Source of the DNA: a virus
DNA length: 27,479 nt
Strand: one strand, 5' to 3'
IMG/VR virus record: IMGVR_UViG_3300027861_003180
Location: 1-27,479 of that record
The notes beneath the pieces are model-generated. The model had not been told where the DNA came from. It saw nothing but the letters and a program-made list of their open reading frames with translations, and ran no database searches. Of this stretch, positions 15,788 to 22,868 are shown piece after piece. A program made the translations under genes and the position numbers. Positions within the stretch are counted from its first letter, which is position 1, and each line of letters begins with the position of its first letter.

Positions 15788-16710
15788 ACTTCATTCCTCT
15801 TGCTGATTCTCTTCTCGCCTACAGGCGTCTCGATTGCGTCCTCTACGCTCCACCCACTTCTGATCCTAACACCGAGCGTGGCCCCTTTCATTCCAATTGC
15901 CTCAGCCCATTCAGTAATGCATTTCCTCTCCCCCTTGTAATCCAACAAGACGTTCGTGGATACGTTCCTTGCCTGCTCAGTAGCTGTCGCCCATCGGCAG
16001 TTTCCCGGCTCATAGTTTCTGTTTCCGTCAATGCGATCGATCGAATGCTTCGGAGTTGGCTTCCTTCCCATGTCCTCAATGAAGTTTTTGTACTCAGCCC
16101 ATCGGTCGCATACGGTGATGCCCTTTTCTCCGTAAATCCGATAACTCTTGTTTGTTGGATCTCCACATCTCCTTCTCATGTTTGACCAAGCCTCATGCTC
16201 AGGCTCTATCTCTACGCCTCTTCTCTTTCTTTTTTCTCCGCCGCATCCACAACTTCTCACGTCTTGGGAGCCAAGCCTTGTTGAGCTTACGACCCTCATG
16301 TTTCCACAGTCACAAATACACTTCCAGAAGTTTCTCTCGGTTTTCCTTCCATCAAACGCTAGAACGAACAATCTGCCGAACCTCTTCCCCAGTAGGCTTT
16401 TGAAGTTTGCGTTAGTGGGCGTCTTGACGGTGTCGTACTTCCCTGCAGGCTTTTCCTTAGCCTTTCTTTTGACTCCTTTAGTTCCAATCCTGTTAACCCT
16501 AGCGCAGCCACAACTGTTTGTCGTCTTCCTGTTCAGCTCCTTTTGGCTTCTGACACACATTTCCCCACAGTCGCAAACGCACATCCAGTAGCTATGTCCT
16601 TTCCTATTTCCAGCAAAAGCAAGAACAAATAGCAGGTCAGTTCTCTTGCCAATAGGACTCTTGAAACGCGGACCACTCGGGAACTTTAAGTTGTCATACA
16701 ACGCGGTCAT
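15784..16710 (-). CDS. Second HNH/EDxHD-type homing endonuclease with duplicated zinc modules
   Basis: 308 residues from the ATG at 16710, chosen for GGAG 9 nt upstream; the longer frame begins with a GTG inside a hairpin loop. Two tandem modules: residues about 17-72 and 104-160 share 'GKR...LFVLAF.G' and the Cys set 'CVCDCG...SCGC' (C44, C46, C48, C67, C69) against 'CICDCG...SCGC' (C131, C133, C135, C154, C156). The core (about 171-250) has 'EAWSNMRRRC', 'RIYGEKGITVCDRW' and 'HSIDRIDGNRNYEPGNCRWA'. The end has an 'ITEWAEAIGMKGATLGVRIRSG' helix-turn-helix-like unit. Same family as the endonuclease nested in the neighbouring intein. Its TGA overlaps the helicase ATG, so it sits exactly at the helicase gene boundary without disrupting it. 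Probably a free-standing mobile gene that cuts the helicase locus of related phages. Confidence 0.85.
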   Translation of the reverse strand: MTALYDNLKFPSGPRFKSPIGKRTDLLFVLAFAGNRKGHSYWMCVCDCGEMCVRSQKELNRKTTNSCGCARVNRIGTKGVKRKAKEKPAGKYDTVKTPTNANFKSLLGKRFGRLFVLAFDGRKTERNFWKCICDCGNMRVVSSTRLGSQDVRSCGCGGEKRKRRGVEIEPEHEAWSNMRRRCGDPTNKSYRIYGEKGITVCDRWAEYKNFIEDMGRKPTPKHSIDRIDGNRNYEPGNCRWATATEQARNVSTNVLLDYKGERKCITEWAEAIGMKGATLGVRIRSGWSVEDAIETPVGEKRISKRNEV

Positions 16711-16739
16711 AAACTCTCTCTCCATTCTCTCGCAAACGA

Positions 16740-16774
16740 AAGGCAGGGCCTTGCATTGCACAAGACCCTGCCTT
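16740..16774 (-). terminator. Long hairpin upstream of the endonuclease-helicase genes
   Basis: AAGGCAGGG (16740-16748) pairs with CCCTGCCTT (16766-16774), with an inner CTTG/CAAG stem, a C-A mismatch and a 7-nt loop. On the minus strand it is followed by TCGTTTG, a modest T-rich tail, so it may be a weak terminator or attenuator between the Tat-like genes and the endonuclease gene. The rest of the 152-nt gap (16711-16862) holds no convincing gene. Confidence 0.5.
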
Positions 16775-16862
16775 CTTCAAAATCAGCGCCGAGTTTCAGC
16801 TTGATGCCTGTGCCTCAGCGGCTGCGGATTTGCTTACTCTTGCCGAGTGAAAACTTTCCAGT

Positions 16863-17087
16863 TCATCCCATTATCTCCCTGTCGATTCTCTCACTCAACG
16901 CCTCTACCATTCGTGACCTGATGATGTGCCCAATTTCATCATCCAGCATCTCATTTGGAATCTGGATATTTGATGTGTACTTCTTTGCCTCAAGCGAAGT
17001 CGTCATCAGTACTTGCTTGGCAGGGACCGGTAGCCTCGCCCCAAACAGCCCTGCAGAGATCGCACCAAGGAAACCCCTACGTTGCAT
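16863..17087 (-). CDS. Short protein with Tat-like signal (74 aa)
   Basis: Start at 17087 overlaps the upstream stop by 11 nt and has GGAGAGGAT before it; the longer frame to 17195 runs through the neighbour. The N-terminus 'MQRRGFLGAISAGLFGARLP' has a twin Arg followed by x-Phe-Leu, a hydrophobic stretch and a Pro/Ala c-region, as in Tat leaders. The remaining 45 residues are polar with an amphipathic helix ('GHIIRSRMVEALSERIDRE'). No family recognised. Export through Tat would place a tiny soluble peptide outside the inner membrane; alternatively the N-terminus simply anchors it. Confidence 0.6.
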   Translation of the reverse strand: MQRRGFLGAISAGLFGARLPVPAKQVLMTTSLEAKKYTSNIQIPNEMLDDEIGHIIRSRMVEALSERIDREIMG

Positions 17088-17397
17088 TCCAGATCCTCTC
17101 CAAGCTCTCCTCCGACTCCGCAAACACAGACATCGACACCACACCAACTGACTCCGACCGGCCGTACTTCGCCCCACTCGCAGCTTGCACTTCACAGCCT
17201 GGTGGAATGATCACGAACTTGTAGCCCGTTCGCTTCTCCTCGGTGTCGAGTTGCTCACGCCACTGCTGTTGCTGCTTCGGAGACAGATTATCTTCAGGCG
17301 ACAGGAAGCAGACCATTGAATCTGCCTTGTCAGTGCTCACTATCTGACTCGTGGCCGGGATCAGAGTTGAGCTCAGCAACATTTCTCTACGATTCAT
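17077..17397 (-). CDS. Small protein with Tat-like signal (106 aa)
   Basis: ATG at 17397 follows GGGAG by 6 nt and overlaps the upstream gene by 11 nt; an adjacent ATG at 17400 is possible. The N-terminus 'MNRREMLLSSTLIPATSQI' resembles a Tat leader (NRRExLL, then a hydrophobic stretch). The mature part has a Gln/Lys/Glu-rich helix ('SPKQQQQWREQLDTEEKR') and a beta strand 'YKFVIIPPGCEV'. One or two free Cys. No family recognised. Second of two consecutive short genes with such leaders. Confidence 0.6.
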   Translation of the reverse strand: MNRREMLLSSTLIPATSQIVSTDKADSMVCFLSPEDNLSPKQQQQWREQLDTEEKRTGYKFVIIPPGCEVQAASGAKYGRSESVGVVSMSVFAESEESLERIWNAT

Positions 17398-17566
17398 CAT
17401 TGACTCCCGTGAAATACATAACTGCATGGAAAGCCGTGAAGCCCGAACAGACAACAGCGGCGACCACATTGATGTTGTATGTCTCACCTATGAAGCACGC
17501 CAGTAGATTAAAGAGCCCTAAGAGCCCATCAAGTATTGCAAGCTGCCCATGAGTCTTACGATTCAT
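17387..17566 (-). CDS. Small two-TM membrane protein (59 aa)
   Basis: ATG at 17566 has GGAAAGG at about 9 nt. Two hydrophobic segments: about residues 8-29 ('LAILDGLLGLFNLLACFIG') and 33-54 ('INVVAAVVCSGFTAFHAVMYF'), with a short polar turn and a tiny acidic C-terminus. Small two-TM phage proteins are sometimes holins, but no endolysin is adjacent, so membrane anchoring or a complex with the Tat-like neighbours is equally possible. Overlaps both neighbours (11 nt each). Confidence 0.65.
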   Translation of the reverse strand: MNRKTHGQLAILDGLLGLFNLLACFIGETYNINVVAAVVCSGFTAFHAVMYFTGVNDES

Positions 17567-17981
17567 CACTCATCGCCTTTCCGATTGGATCACCAACCTT
17601 CTTTGACAATCGCACGTGGATTATTCCATTGAAGCTGATTGGGTCATTCAGTACATCACACTCAAGCTGCAGCTTTAACTCTGCCATCGCCAGCTCAGAC
17701 TTAGATTGATGCAGACTGATGATTTCTCGAGTGAACTGCTGTTCGCCGTATTTCTCGATCGCTTCCAGGAGCAGATTAGACGAACCCCAGTACGTTTTCC
17801 AGTCAGATTCCACGTGATCGATTCGGTGTCTCTTTTTGCCTTTCAGTGGCTTCCGGCGAATCCGTCTTTTGAACTGTTTCTTGCCTATGTAGAACGCACC
17901 ACTTTCGTGAGTGATTCGGTAAACGAACCCGAAATGGTCCATCGGGTCGTCCGGCACGTTTACCCATCGACTTTCTGACAC
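17556..17981 (-). CDS. GIY-YIG family endonuclease (homing type)
   Basis: 141 residues if the GTG at 17981 is used; this GTG overlaps the ParB-like gene's TAG (TAGTG). An ATG at 17942 is the alternative. 'GFVYRITHESGAFYIGKKQF' (18-37) is a GIY-YIG core with the YIGK signature, followed by a basic stretch ('KRRIRRKPLKGKKRH') and 'ESDWKTYWGSS', then 'EKYGEQQFTREII'. This resembles free-standing phage GIY-YIG endonucleases of the Seg type. The catalytic Glu probably lies in the helical part (ELAMAELKLQLE). It sits as an extra cistron between replication genes, consistent with a mobile gene. Confidence 0.8.
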   Translation of the reverse strand: MSESRWVNVPDDPMDHFGFVYRITHESGAFYIGKKQFKRRIRRKPLKGKKRHRIDHVESDWKTYWGSSNLLLEAIEKYGEQQFTREIISLHQSKSELAMAELKLQLECDVLNDPISFNGIIHVRLSKKVGDPIGKAMSDES

Positions 17982-18730
17982 TAGCTCACTTCTTTCGCAC
18001 ACTGGTCTTCCCACCGCTTAATGTCTTCTCCAATGGCAGAGATAGCACCAGGCACGTCAAGGTCCTGCACACCAGGGAACGCCTGCTTTGCCTTCATGAC
18101 GGCACGTGACAACTTCCCCAGCAGCCCTTGTACTGACTCAAACACCATCAAGGGACTCGGCTCCGTGGCATTCAAATCCTTCACTGCCTGTATTGCCCCG
18201 GACGCGGTTGCCTCTTCGTCACCAAGTATCTGATCCCTGAACCCTGGCGACTCGTCCTCTCCTTCGTCGATCGTCTCTGCAAGCTTCGCGGCATGGCCAG
18301 CCTGGCTTGGAGTTACGTCGTTGGCTTCTGCGTAGTCCTTGATTGTGCCGCCCATCTCGCGAGCATCAAGGACTTCCTGGCCCATTTCGTACTGTTCGCT
18401 GAGTGTCGGGTTATTTCTCCTGCCCTTCTGGTGGTTGCGAATCCACTCGACAACTTCCTCTTCCGTGGAGCCGCTCAGTTCCGACACGTCCTTGAAGGAC
18501 GGAGCCTCTACGTCGACATTGCCCTCATGCTCCTGCCAGATCGCGTACCGATGATGACCATCCACGATCACTTCTTCGCCGCCCTCTGACAGGTGATACA
18601 GGATCGGTGACAGGAATCCCCCTTCCTGCAGGATGTTCATCTCAAGCTGAGACGACTCCTTTTCAGTAAGCGGACTCAGCGTGTCCCGGTAGACGGGATT
18701 GATCATCATTCTATCTGCAAGCTTAGGCAC
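17981..18730 (-). CDS. ParB/sulfiredoxin-fold nuclease-like DNA-binding protein
   Basis: 249 residues from a GTG at 18730, chosen because AAGGAG lies 7 nt upstream; the longer frame begins with TTG inside the ERF gene. Residues about 14-85 form a ParB N-terminal domain: 'LSPLTEKESSQLEMNI', 'SPILYHL' and the signature 'DGHHRYA' (57-63), the counterpart of GERRxxA. It is followed by 'TLSEQYEMGQEVLDAREMGG' and an HTH-like 'TIKDYAEANDVTPSQAGHA', then an acidic linker and a helical C-terminus. Members act in segregation, regulation or as CTP-dependent or nuclease DNA-binding factors. Position next to ERF suggests a role in replication/recombination rather than plasmid-style partition, since no ParA is present in the window. 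Confidence 0.82.
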   Translation of the reverse strand: MPKLADRMMINPVYRDTLSPLTEKESSQLEMNILQEGGFLSPILYHLSEGGEEVIVDGHHRYAIWQEHEGNVDVEAPSFKDVSELSGSTEEEVVEWIRNHQKGRRNNPTLSEQYEMGQEVLDAREMGGTIKDYAEANDVTPSQAGHAAKLAETIDEGEDESPGFRDQILGDEEATASGAIQAVKDLNATEPSPLMVFESVQGLLGKLSRAVMKAKQAFPGVQDLDVPGAISAIGEDIKRWEDQCAKEVS

Positions 18731-19442
18731 TGAAATGCTCCTTAACCAGGTCGCGTACAATCACGTAGTCAGCCTTGTCCATGATGCCCTCTTCTTCGCA
18801 CATGTCCTTGACTGACTTCTCGATCCTTTCAATGAGCCCGTTTATCTCAACGGCATCATTCGGGCTTTCTTTGATTCTCTTCTTGTGAGCCAGAATCTTG
18901 GCAACCGCAGCTTCTCGCAGTTCCAGGGAAGATCGAGACTCCCTGGGCTTCTCCTTGGGTTTCTCGGCAGGCTTACTCTTTGGCGGAGCCGATTTCGGTG
19001 GAGCTGACTTGGGCGGCTCTTTCGGCGGATCCTTCTTCTTCGGCACGGAAGAAGCGCCGTCATCATCCTTCTCGGAGACCATCCCCAGCATTGAGCCCGC
19101 CGAGTACCGCCGAGCGTAAGTGATTGCTGAGCCTGCCTTCTGTGGGTCCAACTGACCGTAAGGCACAGAGAAGGTTCCGGAGATGAACTCTCCCGACTCG
19201 TGAATGATTACCGTCTCCATGTTAACCAGGTTCGCAGTCTGGGATATCTCCCCGGGCTGCAAGATCACCATGCCGTGCTTATTCAACGCTTCTTTGGCAG
19301 CTTTCAGTAGTGAGCCGAGCGAAGTGTACCGATAGCTCCTGCCCTCAATGTTTGATTCTTCATCGGTTGGAATTGTATTCAGCTCTGCTTGTGCCGCGAG
19401 CAGGGCTGGAGCGATATTCGTTAATGACTCACTGTGCTTCAT
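18723..19442 (-). CDS. erf: ERF-family single-strand annealing protein
   Basis: 239 residues, ATG preceded by AAGGAA. The core matches the ERF family: 'SYRYTSLGSLLKAAKEALNKHGM' region (36-58), 'GSAITYARRYSAGSMLGM' (104-121) and the acidic 'DDDGA' (126-130). These proteins anneal complementary single strands in phage recombination. Residues 134-168 are a Pro/Lys-rich linker with tandem PPKSA repeats, followed by a helical C-terminal tail (200-239) that could contact an SSB or partner. It starts the recombination block with the ParB-like gene (8-nt overlap) and lies upstream of the helicase and exonuclease genes. Confidence 0.9.
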   Translation of the reverse strand: MKHSESLTNIAPALLAAQAELNTIPTDEESNIEGRSYRYTSLGSLLKAAKEALNKHGMVILQPGEISQTANLVNMETVIIHESGEFISGTFSVPYGQLDPQKAGSAITYARRYSAGSMLGMVSEKDDDGASSVPKKKDPPKEPPKSAPPKSAPPKSKPAEKPKEKPRESRSSLELREAAVAKILAHKKRIKESPNDAVEINGLIERIEKSVKDMCEEEGIMDKADYVIVRDLVKEHFSA

Positions 19443-19445
19443 CGT

Positions 19446-19499
19446 CTATTCCTTGATTGAAATTAACCACTGGTCGGGGCCGTATCCCGTAAGCATCAT
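19446..19499 (-). CDS. Possible 17-residue mini-ORF before erf
   Basis: ATG ATG at 19499/19496 opens a frame (MMLTGYGPDQWLISIKE) whose stop TAG lies 3 nt before the erf ATG and whose last codons form erf's AAGGAA ribosome site. This is exactly the junction style of real gene pairs here. It could be a leader peptide coupling erf translation, the 3' end of a decayed gene, or chance; upstream codons are also open for 15 codons. No ribosome site is obvious for it. Confidence 0.3.
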   Translation of the reverse strand: MMLTGYGPDQWLISIKE

Positions 19500-19524
19500 G
19501 CCGTTTGCTCTAGTCCATTTAAGC

Positions 19525-20469
19525 TTAGCGATTCTGAATCGCCGATATCAGGCAAGCCGACCAGTGGTCATGAGAAAAGTTGTCAGATGCAACTCGTTTC
19601 GTTTCTTCGCTTCGTTCTCGCAACTCGGAATCAGACACTGAGTTGATCTCGTGTGCGATATCCGCTGGACTCATGTCGCTCTCGAGCTGAATACACAGAG
19701 GCCACAGTAGTCGTTCAAACTCCGGACACTTCGGCAGGTCGGTCGCCACTACACAACCGCACATGGCAGACTCGAACATCTTCGCGAGAGGGTACTTATA
19801 AATACTGCTGCAACAGATTGAAACCTTCGACATGGACAATTTCCGAAGATATTCAACATACTGCTCTCTCACCTGGTCCCGATTGCCGACTCGGTAGCCG
19901 GGGTGGCCAATGATGTGAGGACTCTTCAGCAGGCCGGACGTGATCGCCTCCGACGCTGCAAACCTAACAGGATAAATACTTTCCGCCAGGCACCCTGACA
20001 GTATAGAGCCGTAAATTCTGTCTTCCCAAGGAGTGTACGGGACCTTCGGGGCGGCGTGACACCACGTTTCCGGTCTCTTTCCCTGTTTGAGCAGCTCGCC
20101 CTTCCATTTGAGATAGTCACCGTAGTGGTGAAAGACGACAATGTCAGCCCCGGCTTCGGATATCTCTCGCGGTACTGAATTGGTATCGTGAGCCTCGTTA
20201 AAGATGATTACGCGGGTTCGCTGAACATCTTCGATCCCAATGAGCTGGTCGCCTTTGTAGACGACAACTGCGTCAAACTTAACACCCAGTTCTACCGATT
20301 CGATAGACTCAATGTTTTCCTGGACACTTTTCGTTGCGTCGTAATTCGGCCATCCACAGCCAGACCAAACCACGTCATGGTCTCGCCCTGTATGATTCAG
20401 GTAGATGGTTCGTCCGATAGACATCTTCGTATCGTAAAGATTCTTCGGGAACAGCGATAAGATTTTCAT
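19525..20469 (-). CDS. GT-B-type glycosyltransferase (Glyco_trans_1_2-like)
   Basis: 314 residues. The C-terminal half has the GT-B donor-site pattern 'KYPLAKMFESAMCGCVVATD' (225-244) and the trailing 'SDSELRERSEETKRVASDNFSHDHWSACL' block typical of spore-coat/CgeB-like glycosyl transferases. The N-terminal half is a Rossmann-like domain with 'DAVVVYKGDQLIGI' and 'RVIIFNEAHDT'. This is the third glycosyltransferase domain in the window and the only one among replication genes, so it may modify host surface or a virion component, or possibly modified DNA bases; the sequence does not decide. It starts the minus-strand unit, and no ribosome site precedes its ATG, in line with a leaderless mRNA. 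Confidence 0.75.
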   Translation of the reverse strand: MKILSLFPKNLYDTKMSIGRTIYLNHTGRDHDVVWSGCGWPNYDATKSVQENIESIESVELGVKFDAVVVYKGDQLIGIEDVQRTRVIIFNEAHDTNSVPREISEAGADIVVFHHYGDYLKWKGELLKQGKRPETWCHAAPKVPYTPWEDRIYGSILSGCLAESIYPVRFAASEAITSGLLKSPHIIGHPGYRVGNRDQVREQYVEYLRKLSMSKVSICCSSIYKYPLAKMFESAMCGCVVATDLPKCPEFERLLWPLCIQLESDMSPADIAHEINSVSDSELRERSEETKRVASDNFSHDHWSACLISAIQNR

Positions 20470-20475
20470 ACGCTC

Positions 20476-20504
20476 AATTTACCTCTGCTGCACAACATAG
20501 TCAA
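20476..20504 (-). promoter_or_regulatory. Promoter TTGACT-N17-TAAATT giving a leaderless mRNA
   Basis: On the minus strand TTGACT (20504-20499) and TAAATT (20481-20476) are 17 nt apart. The -10 box ends 6 nt before the ATG at 20469, so transcription would start at or next to the start codon. It lies in the 52-nt divergent gap shared with the lipase gene, and may drive the whole 13-kb minus-strand unit. Confidence 0.55.
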
Positions 20505-20521
20505 GCATTAAGGACGAGAAA

Positions 20522-21265
20522 ATGGACTGGTCTCCCCTGAAAAGAGTAAATGGCTTCTGTCGACAGATGGCTCACATGCTGGCGATCGCCTCAGAGGACG
20601 CCTATTGCAAGGAAGGACTGGACGCCGTTAAACGAAGATGGGGTTGTGAGGTTGACCTGATCGACCATAAGGGCTCGCAGGCGATCGTGATTCACGGGCC
20701 AGCCCTGATTATTGCTTTCCGGGGAACAGAACCGGACGAAATCAAAGACTGGCTTTCAGATCTGAATGTCGGCAAAACCGAGATCGAAGGCGGATTCTAC
20801 CTTCACGATGGATTCCTGAAAGCTTATCGACTGCTTGCTGCTGACGTGACCAAAGTCTGTAAAGCCAATGAAGACAAGGACATATTCCTGACGGGGCACT
20901 CCCTGGGTGGAGCTTTGGCGAATGTCGCCATGTGGGAGCTTGAGACTCACCGAGGGGTCAGAATCAAGCGATCCTACACCTTCGGAGCCCCAAGAGTCTT
21001 TGGACGAAAGATGTCTCGCCGAGTCCGGAATGAGCTGAACGGCCGGCAGTTCAGAGTCGTCAACAGAAATGACATTGTTCCGAGAGTGCCTTCCTTGTTA
21101 CGTTTTCAGCATACCGGAGCGGTGGCGTACATTAATCGCCGTGACAGAATACAAATCAATCCCAGCTTTTTCTATGTGGCCATCGACAGAATCCTGGGGT
21201 ATCGGGCGAATATAATCCGGTCACATTTCATGGAATACTACACGCAGGGAACCGGCAGTGAATAA
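20522..21265 (+). CDS. Class 3 lipase (alpha/beta hydrolase)
   Basis: 247 residues, ATG preceded by AAGGACGAG. 'GHSLGG' (125-130) is the nucleophile elbow with S127; 'AFRGTE' (65-70) is the oxyanion-hole strand; D184 in 'NRNDIVPRVP' and H235 in 'RSHFMEYY' complete the Lipase_3 triad. 'YTFGAPRVF' (152-160) is also characteristic. No signal peptide is visible, so secretion would need lysis or a holin, or it acts on the inner leaflet. Family reaction: hydrolysis of acylglycerol or phospholipid esters. It begins a plus-strand unit with two secreted proteases, which suggests envelope degradation at the end of infection. Confidence 0.9.
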   Translation: MDWSPLKRVNGFCRQMAHMLAIASEDAYCKEGLDAVKRRWGCEVDLIDHKGSQAIVIHGPALIIAFRGTEPDEIKDWLSDLNVGKTEIEGGFYLHDGFLKAYRLLAADVTKVCKANEDKDIFLTGHSLGGALANVAMWELETHRGVRIKRSYTFGAPRVFGRKMSRRVRNELNGRQFRVVNRNDIVPRVPSLLRFQHTGAVAYINRRDRIQINPSFFYVAIDRILGYRANIIRSHFMEYYTQGTGSE

Positions 21266-22868
21266 AATCATCTTCGCAATGGCAGTATCGTTCTGCACAT
21301 TGTCACCCGCCTCAGATGCGGTCGTCTCGATCGGTAGCGGAAAGGGAGTCATTATCTCTCCTTCTGGTCTGGTGATGACAGCAGAGCATGTCTCGAACAG
21401 CCGCCAGATTGAAGTCACGCTTCATGATGGCACGAAGCGGCAGGCTGTCCTGAAGCGAATGCCGCAGAAGAACTTCAGGGACGAGGTGCAGGTCTACCAC
21501 ATCCTTGGCGGCGGCGAGTTTCCTTACATCCTGATCTCTAATCGACAACCTAAGGTTGGAGACATTGTTACATCCCCTGGAGTCTCCGGTGAGGTGGTCA
21601 ATGAGAACGTCAGCTTTTCTCTCGGGCCTGGTTTTCAAACTGGCCTGCAGAATGGATTGGTGACAAATTGGCCGTCTCCGGAGCGGGATTCCGGTTCCCC
21701 TTTGATCGACAGTGACGGAAAGCTGATTGGCATCCTGTCGATGAGCGGGGAATGGCCTCTGACTTACTGGATCGGCCTCGGAGAAATCCATACGGCTATT
21801 AAGGCGTCTCAGCCATATCGCGGACAGCGAAGACTGGTGATGTTCTCGACTCCCGGAAACAAGGACTGCGAGCTGTACCAGAAAGAGATCACAGCAACCG
21901 GAAGCCCTGTGACCGTAATCAGCACGGACGATCCTGCCTACGAGCAGTGGAAGGCATCCTACGAGTATTACACAAAGCAAAAGCTGACGCAGTTTCCAAC
22001 CTTCTGGGTAGAAGCCACAAACAAGACTCGATCCGAGTCTTACCGTCCTGGTCTTCTTGGAACGATCTTCGGATGGTTCAAGTCGATCATCGATGCTTTC
22101 GTGTCGCTCTTCTTTGGAGCACCCGCTCCTCGAGCTGACTTGCCGCCTATGCCAGACGGGCTGGATCCCAGCGAGCTGACGATCATCGCACTCGCTAAGA
22201 AACAGGACGTGAACGCAGTCAAGGCAAAGGCAATTGTCCTCGGGCTTGACAAGATCGCTGGCCCCTTGCAGCGTAAGATCAACGAGGAGATGGAAGGCAA
22301 GGCTCGAGTTGAGATCGTCCCAGAACGGACTCGGCCTGAGATGTTTAAGGCAATCACGGAAGCTGCTGGATTGCCGGCCGACCCGGGCGTGATTCTGGTA
22401 CTGGTTCGGTCTCGTAATCTGGGTCTAAAAGGGTTGATCGCAAAGAAGGTCGAGAAAGCAATCGAAGGCAAAGTTCCAGACACAGTGCCGATCGAGATCA
22501 TCTTTGAGCGAGTTCACGCTGACTCGTTCCGGACAATCGAAGCGGCTCTGTCAACACCTGAGGCGTATCGCCGTGAGTCAACTCCGGTAATCACGGACGT
22601 GAAGACCGCAATCAAAGACAAGGCACAGGACTTGATTCTGAAGCGAATGGAAGCCTCAGAGAACAAGCTGATCAACCTGATCGGCAAGAAGGCATCAGAG
22701 CCTAAGAAGGAAGGCGAAGAAGGCCCGTTCAGCAACGGACTAATTGCCTCTCTGTTGGGCGTACTGATGGCGGGGTACACCGGCCGAGAAGGATACAAGT
22801 CTCGGAAGCTGCACCTTCTCAAGAAAGCAGCTGAGACTGCACACGGATTTGTGAAGGGCCAGGAATGA
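21258..22868 (+). CDS. Signal-anchored trypsin-like protease with Trx-like and repeated C-terminal domains
   Basis: 536 residues from a GTG (21258) overlapping the lipase stop, with CAGGGA 7 nt upstream. 1-21 is a signal peptide (MNKIIFAMAVSFCTLSPASDA). A trypsin-like domain follows (about 22-185): H44 in 'TAEHV', D75 as candidate Asp, and S145 in 'RDSGSPLI', with 'GKLIGILS' after it. Residues about 190-262 look like a thioredoxin fold ('RRLVMFSTPGNKDC', cis-Pro in 'QFPTFWV') with a single Cys204 instead of CxxC. 266-287 is hydrophobic/amphipathic. Residues 306-434 hold two copies of a module ending 'VEIVPERTRPEMFKAI' and 'IEIIFERVHADSFRTI'. A predicted TM is at 494-508. The nearby metalloprotease shares the last three elements. 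Likely faces the periplasm. Confidence 0.85.
   Translation: MNKIIFAMAVSFCTLSPASDAVVSIGSGKGVIISPSGLVMTAEHVSNSRQIEVTLHDGTKRQAVLKRMPQKNFRDEVQVYHILGGGEFPYILISNRQPKVGDIVTSPGVSGEVVNENVSFSLGPGFQTGLQNGLVTNWPSPERDSGSPLIDSDGKLIGILSMSGEWPLTYWIGLGEIHTAIKASQPYRGQRRLVMFSTPGNKDCELYQKEITATGSPVTVISTDDPAYEQWKASYEYYTKQKLTQFPTFWVEATNKTRSESYRPGLLGTIFGWFKSIIDAFVSLFFGAPAPRADLPPMPDGLDPSELTIIALAKKQDVNAVKAKAIVLGLDKIAGPLQRKINEEMEGKARVEIVPERTRPEMFKAITEAAGLPADPGVILVLVRSRNLGLKGLIAKKVEKAIEGKVPDTVPIEIIFERVHADSFRTIEAALSTPEAYRRESTPVITDVKTAIKDKAQDLILKRMEASENKLINLIGKKASEPKKEGEEGPFSNGLIASLLGVLMAGYTGREGYKSRKLHLLKKAAETAHGFVKGQE

Noticed and set aside
16148-16591. 147-codon plus-strand frame
   Set aside because: Phe/Leu/Pro-rich shadow of the second endonuclease, which has clear zinc and nuclease motifs on the other strand.
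16711-16862. Protein-like stretch without a start between the Tat-like gene and the endonuclease
   Set aside because: The frame ending in a TTATGA overlap with the endonuclease start reads like protein for about 35 codons but has no ATG and crosses a stable hairpin; too weak to call a gene.
21312-21980. 222-codon minus-strand open frame
   Set aside because: It lies opposite the serine protease, has an Arg/Leu/His-rich antisense composition and no ribosome site; the plus-strand protein has clear catalytic motifs.
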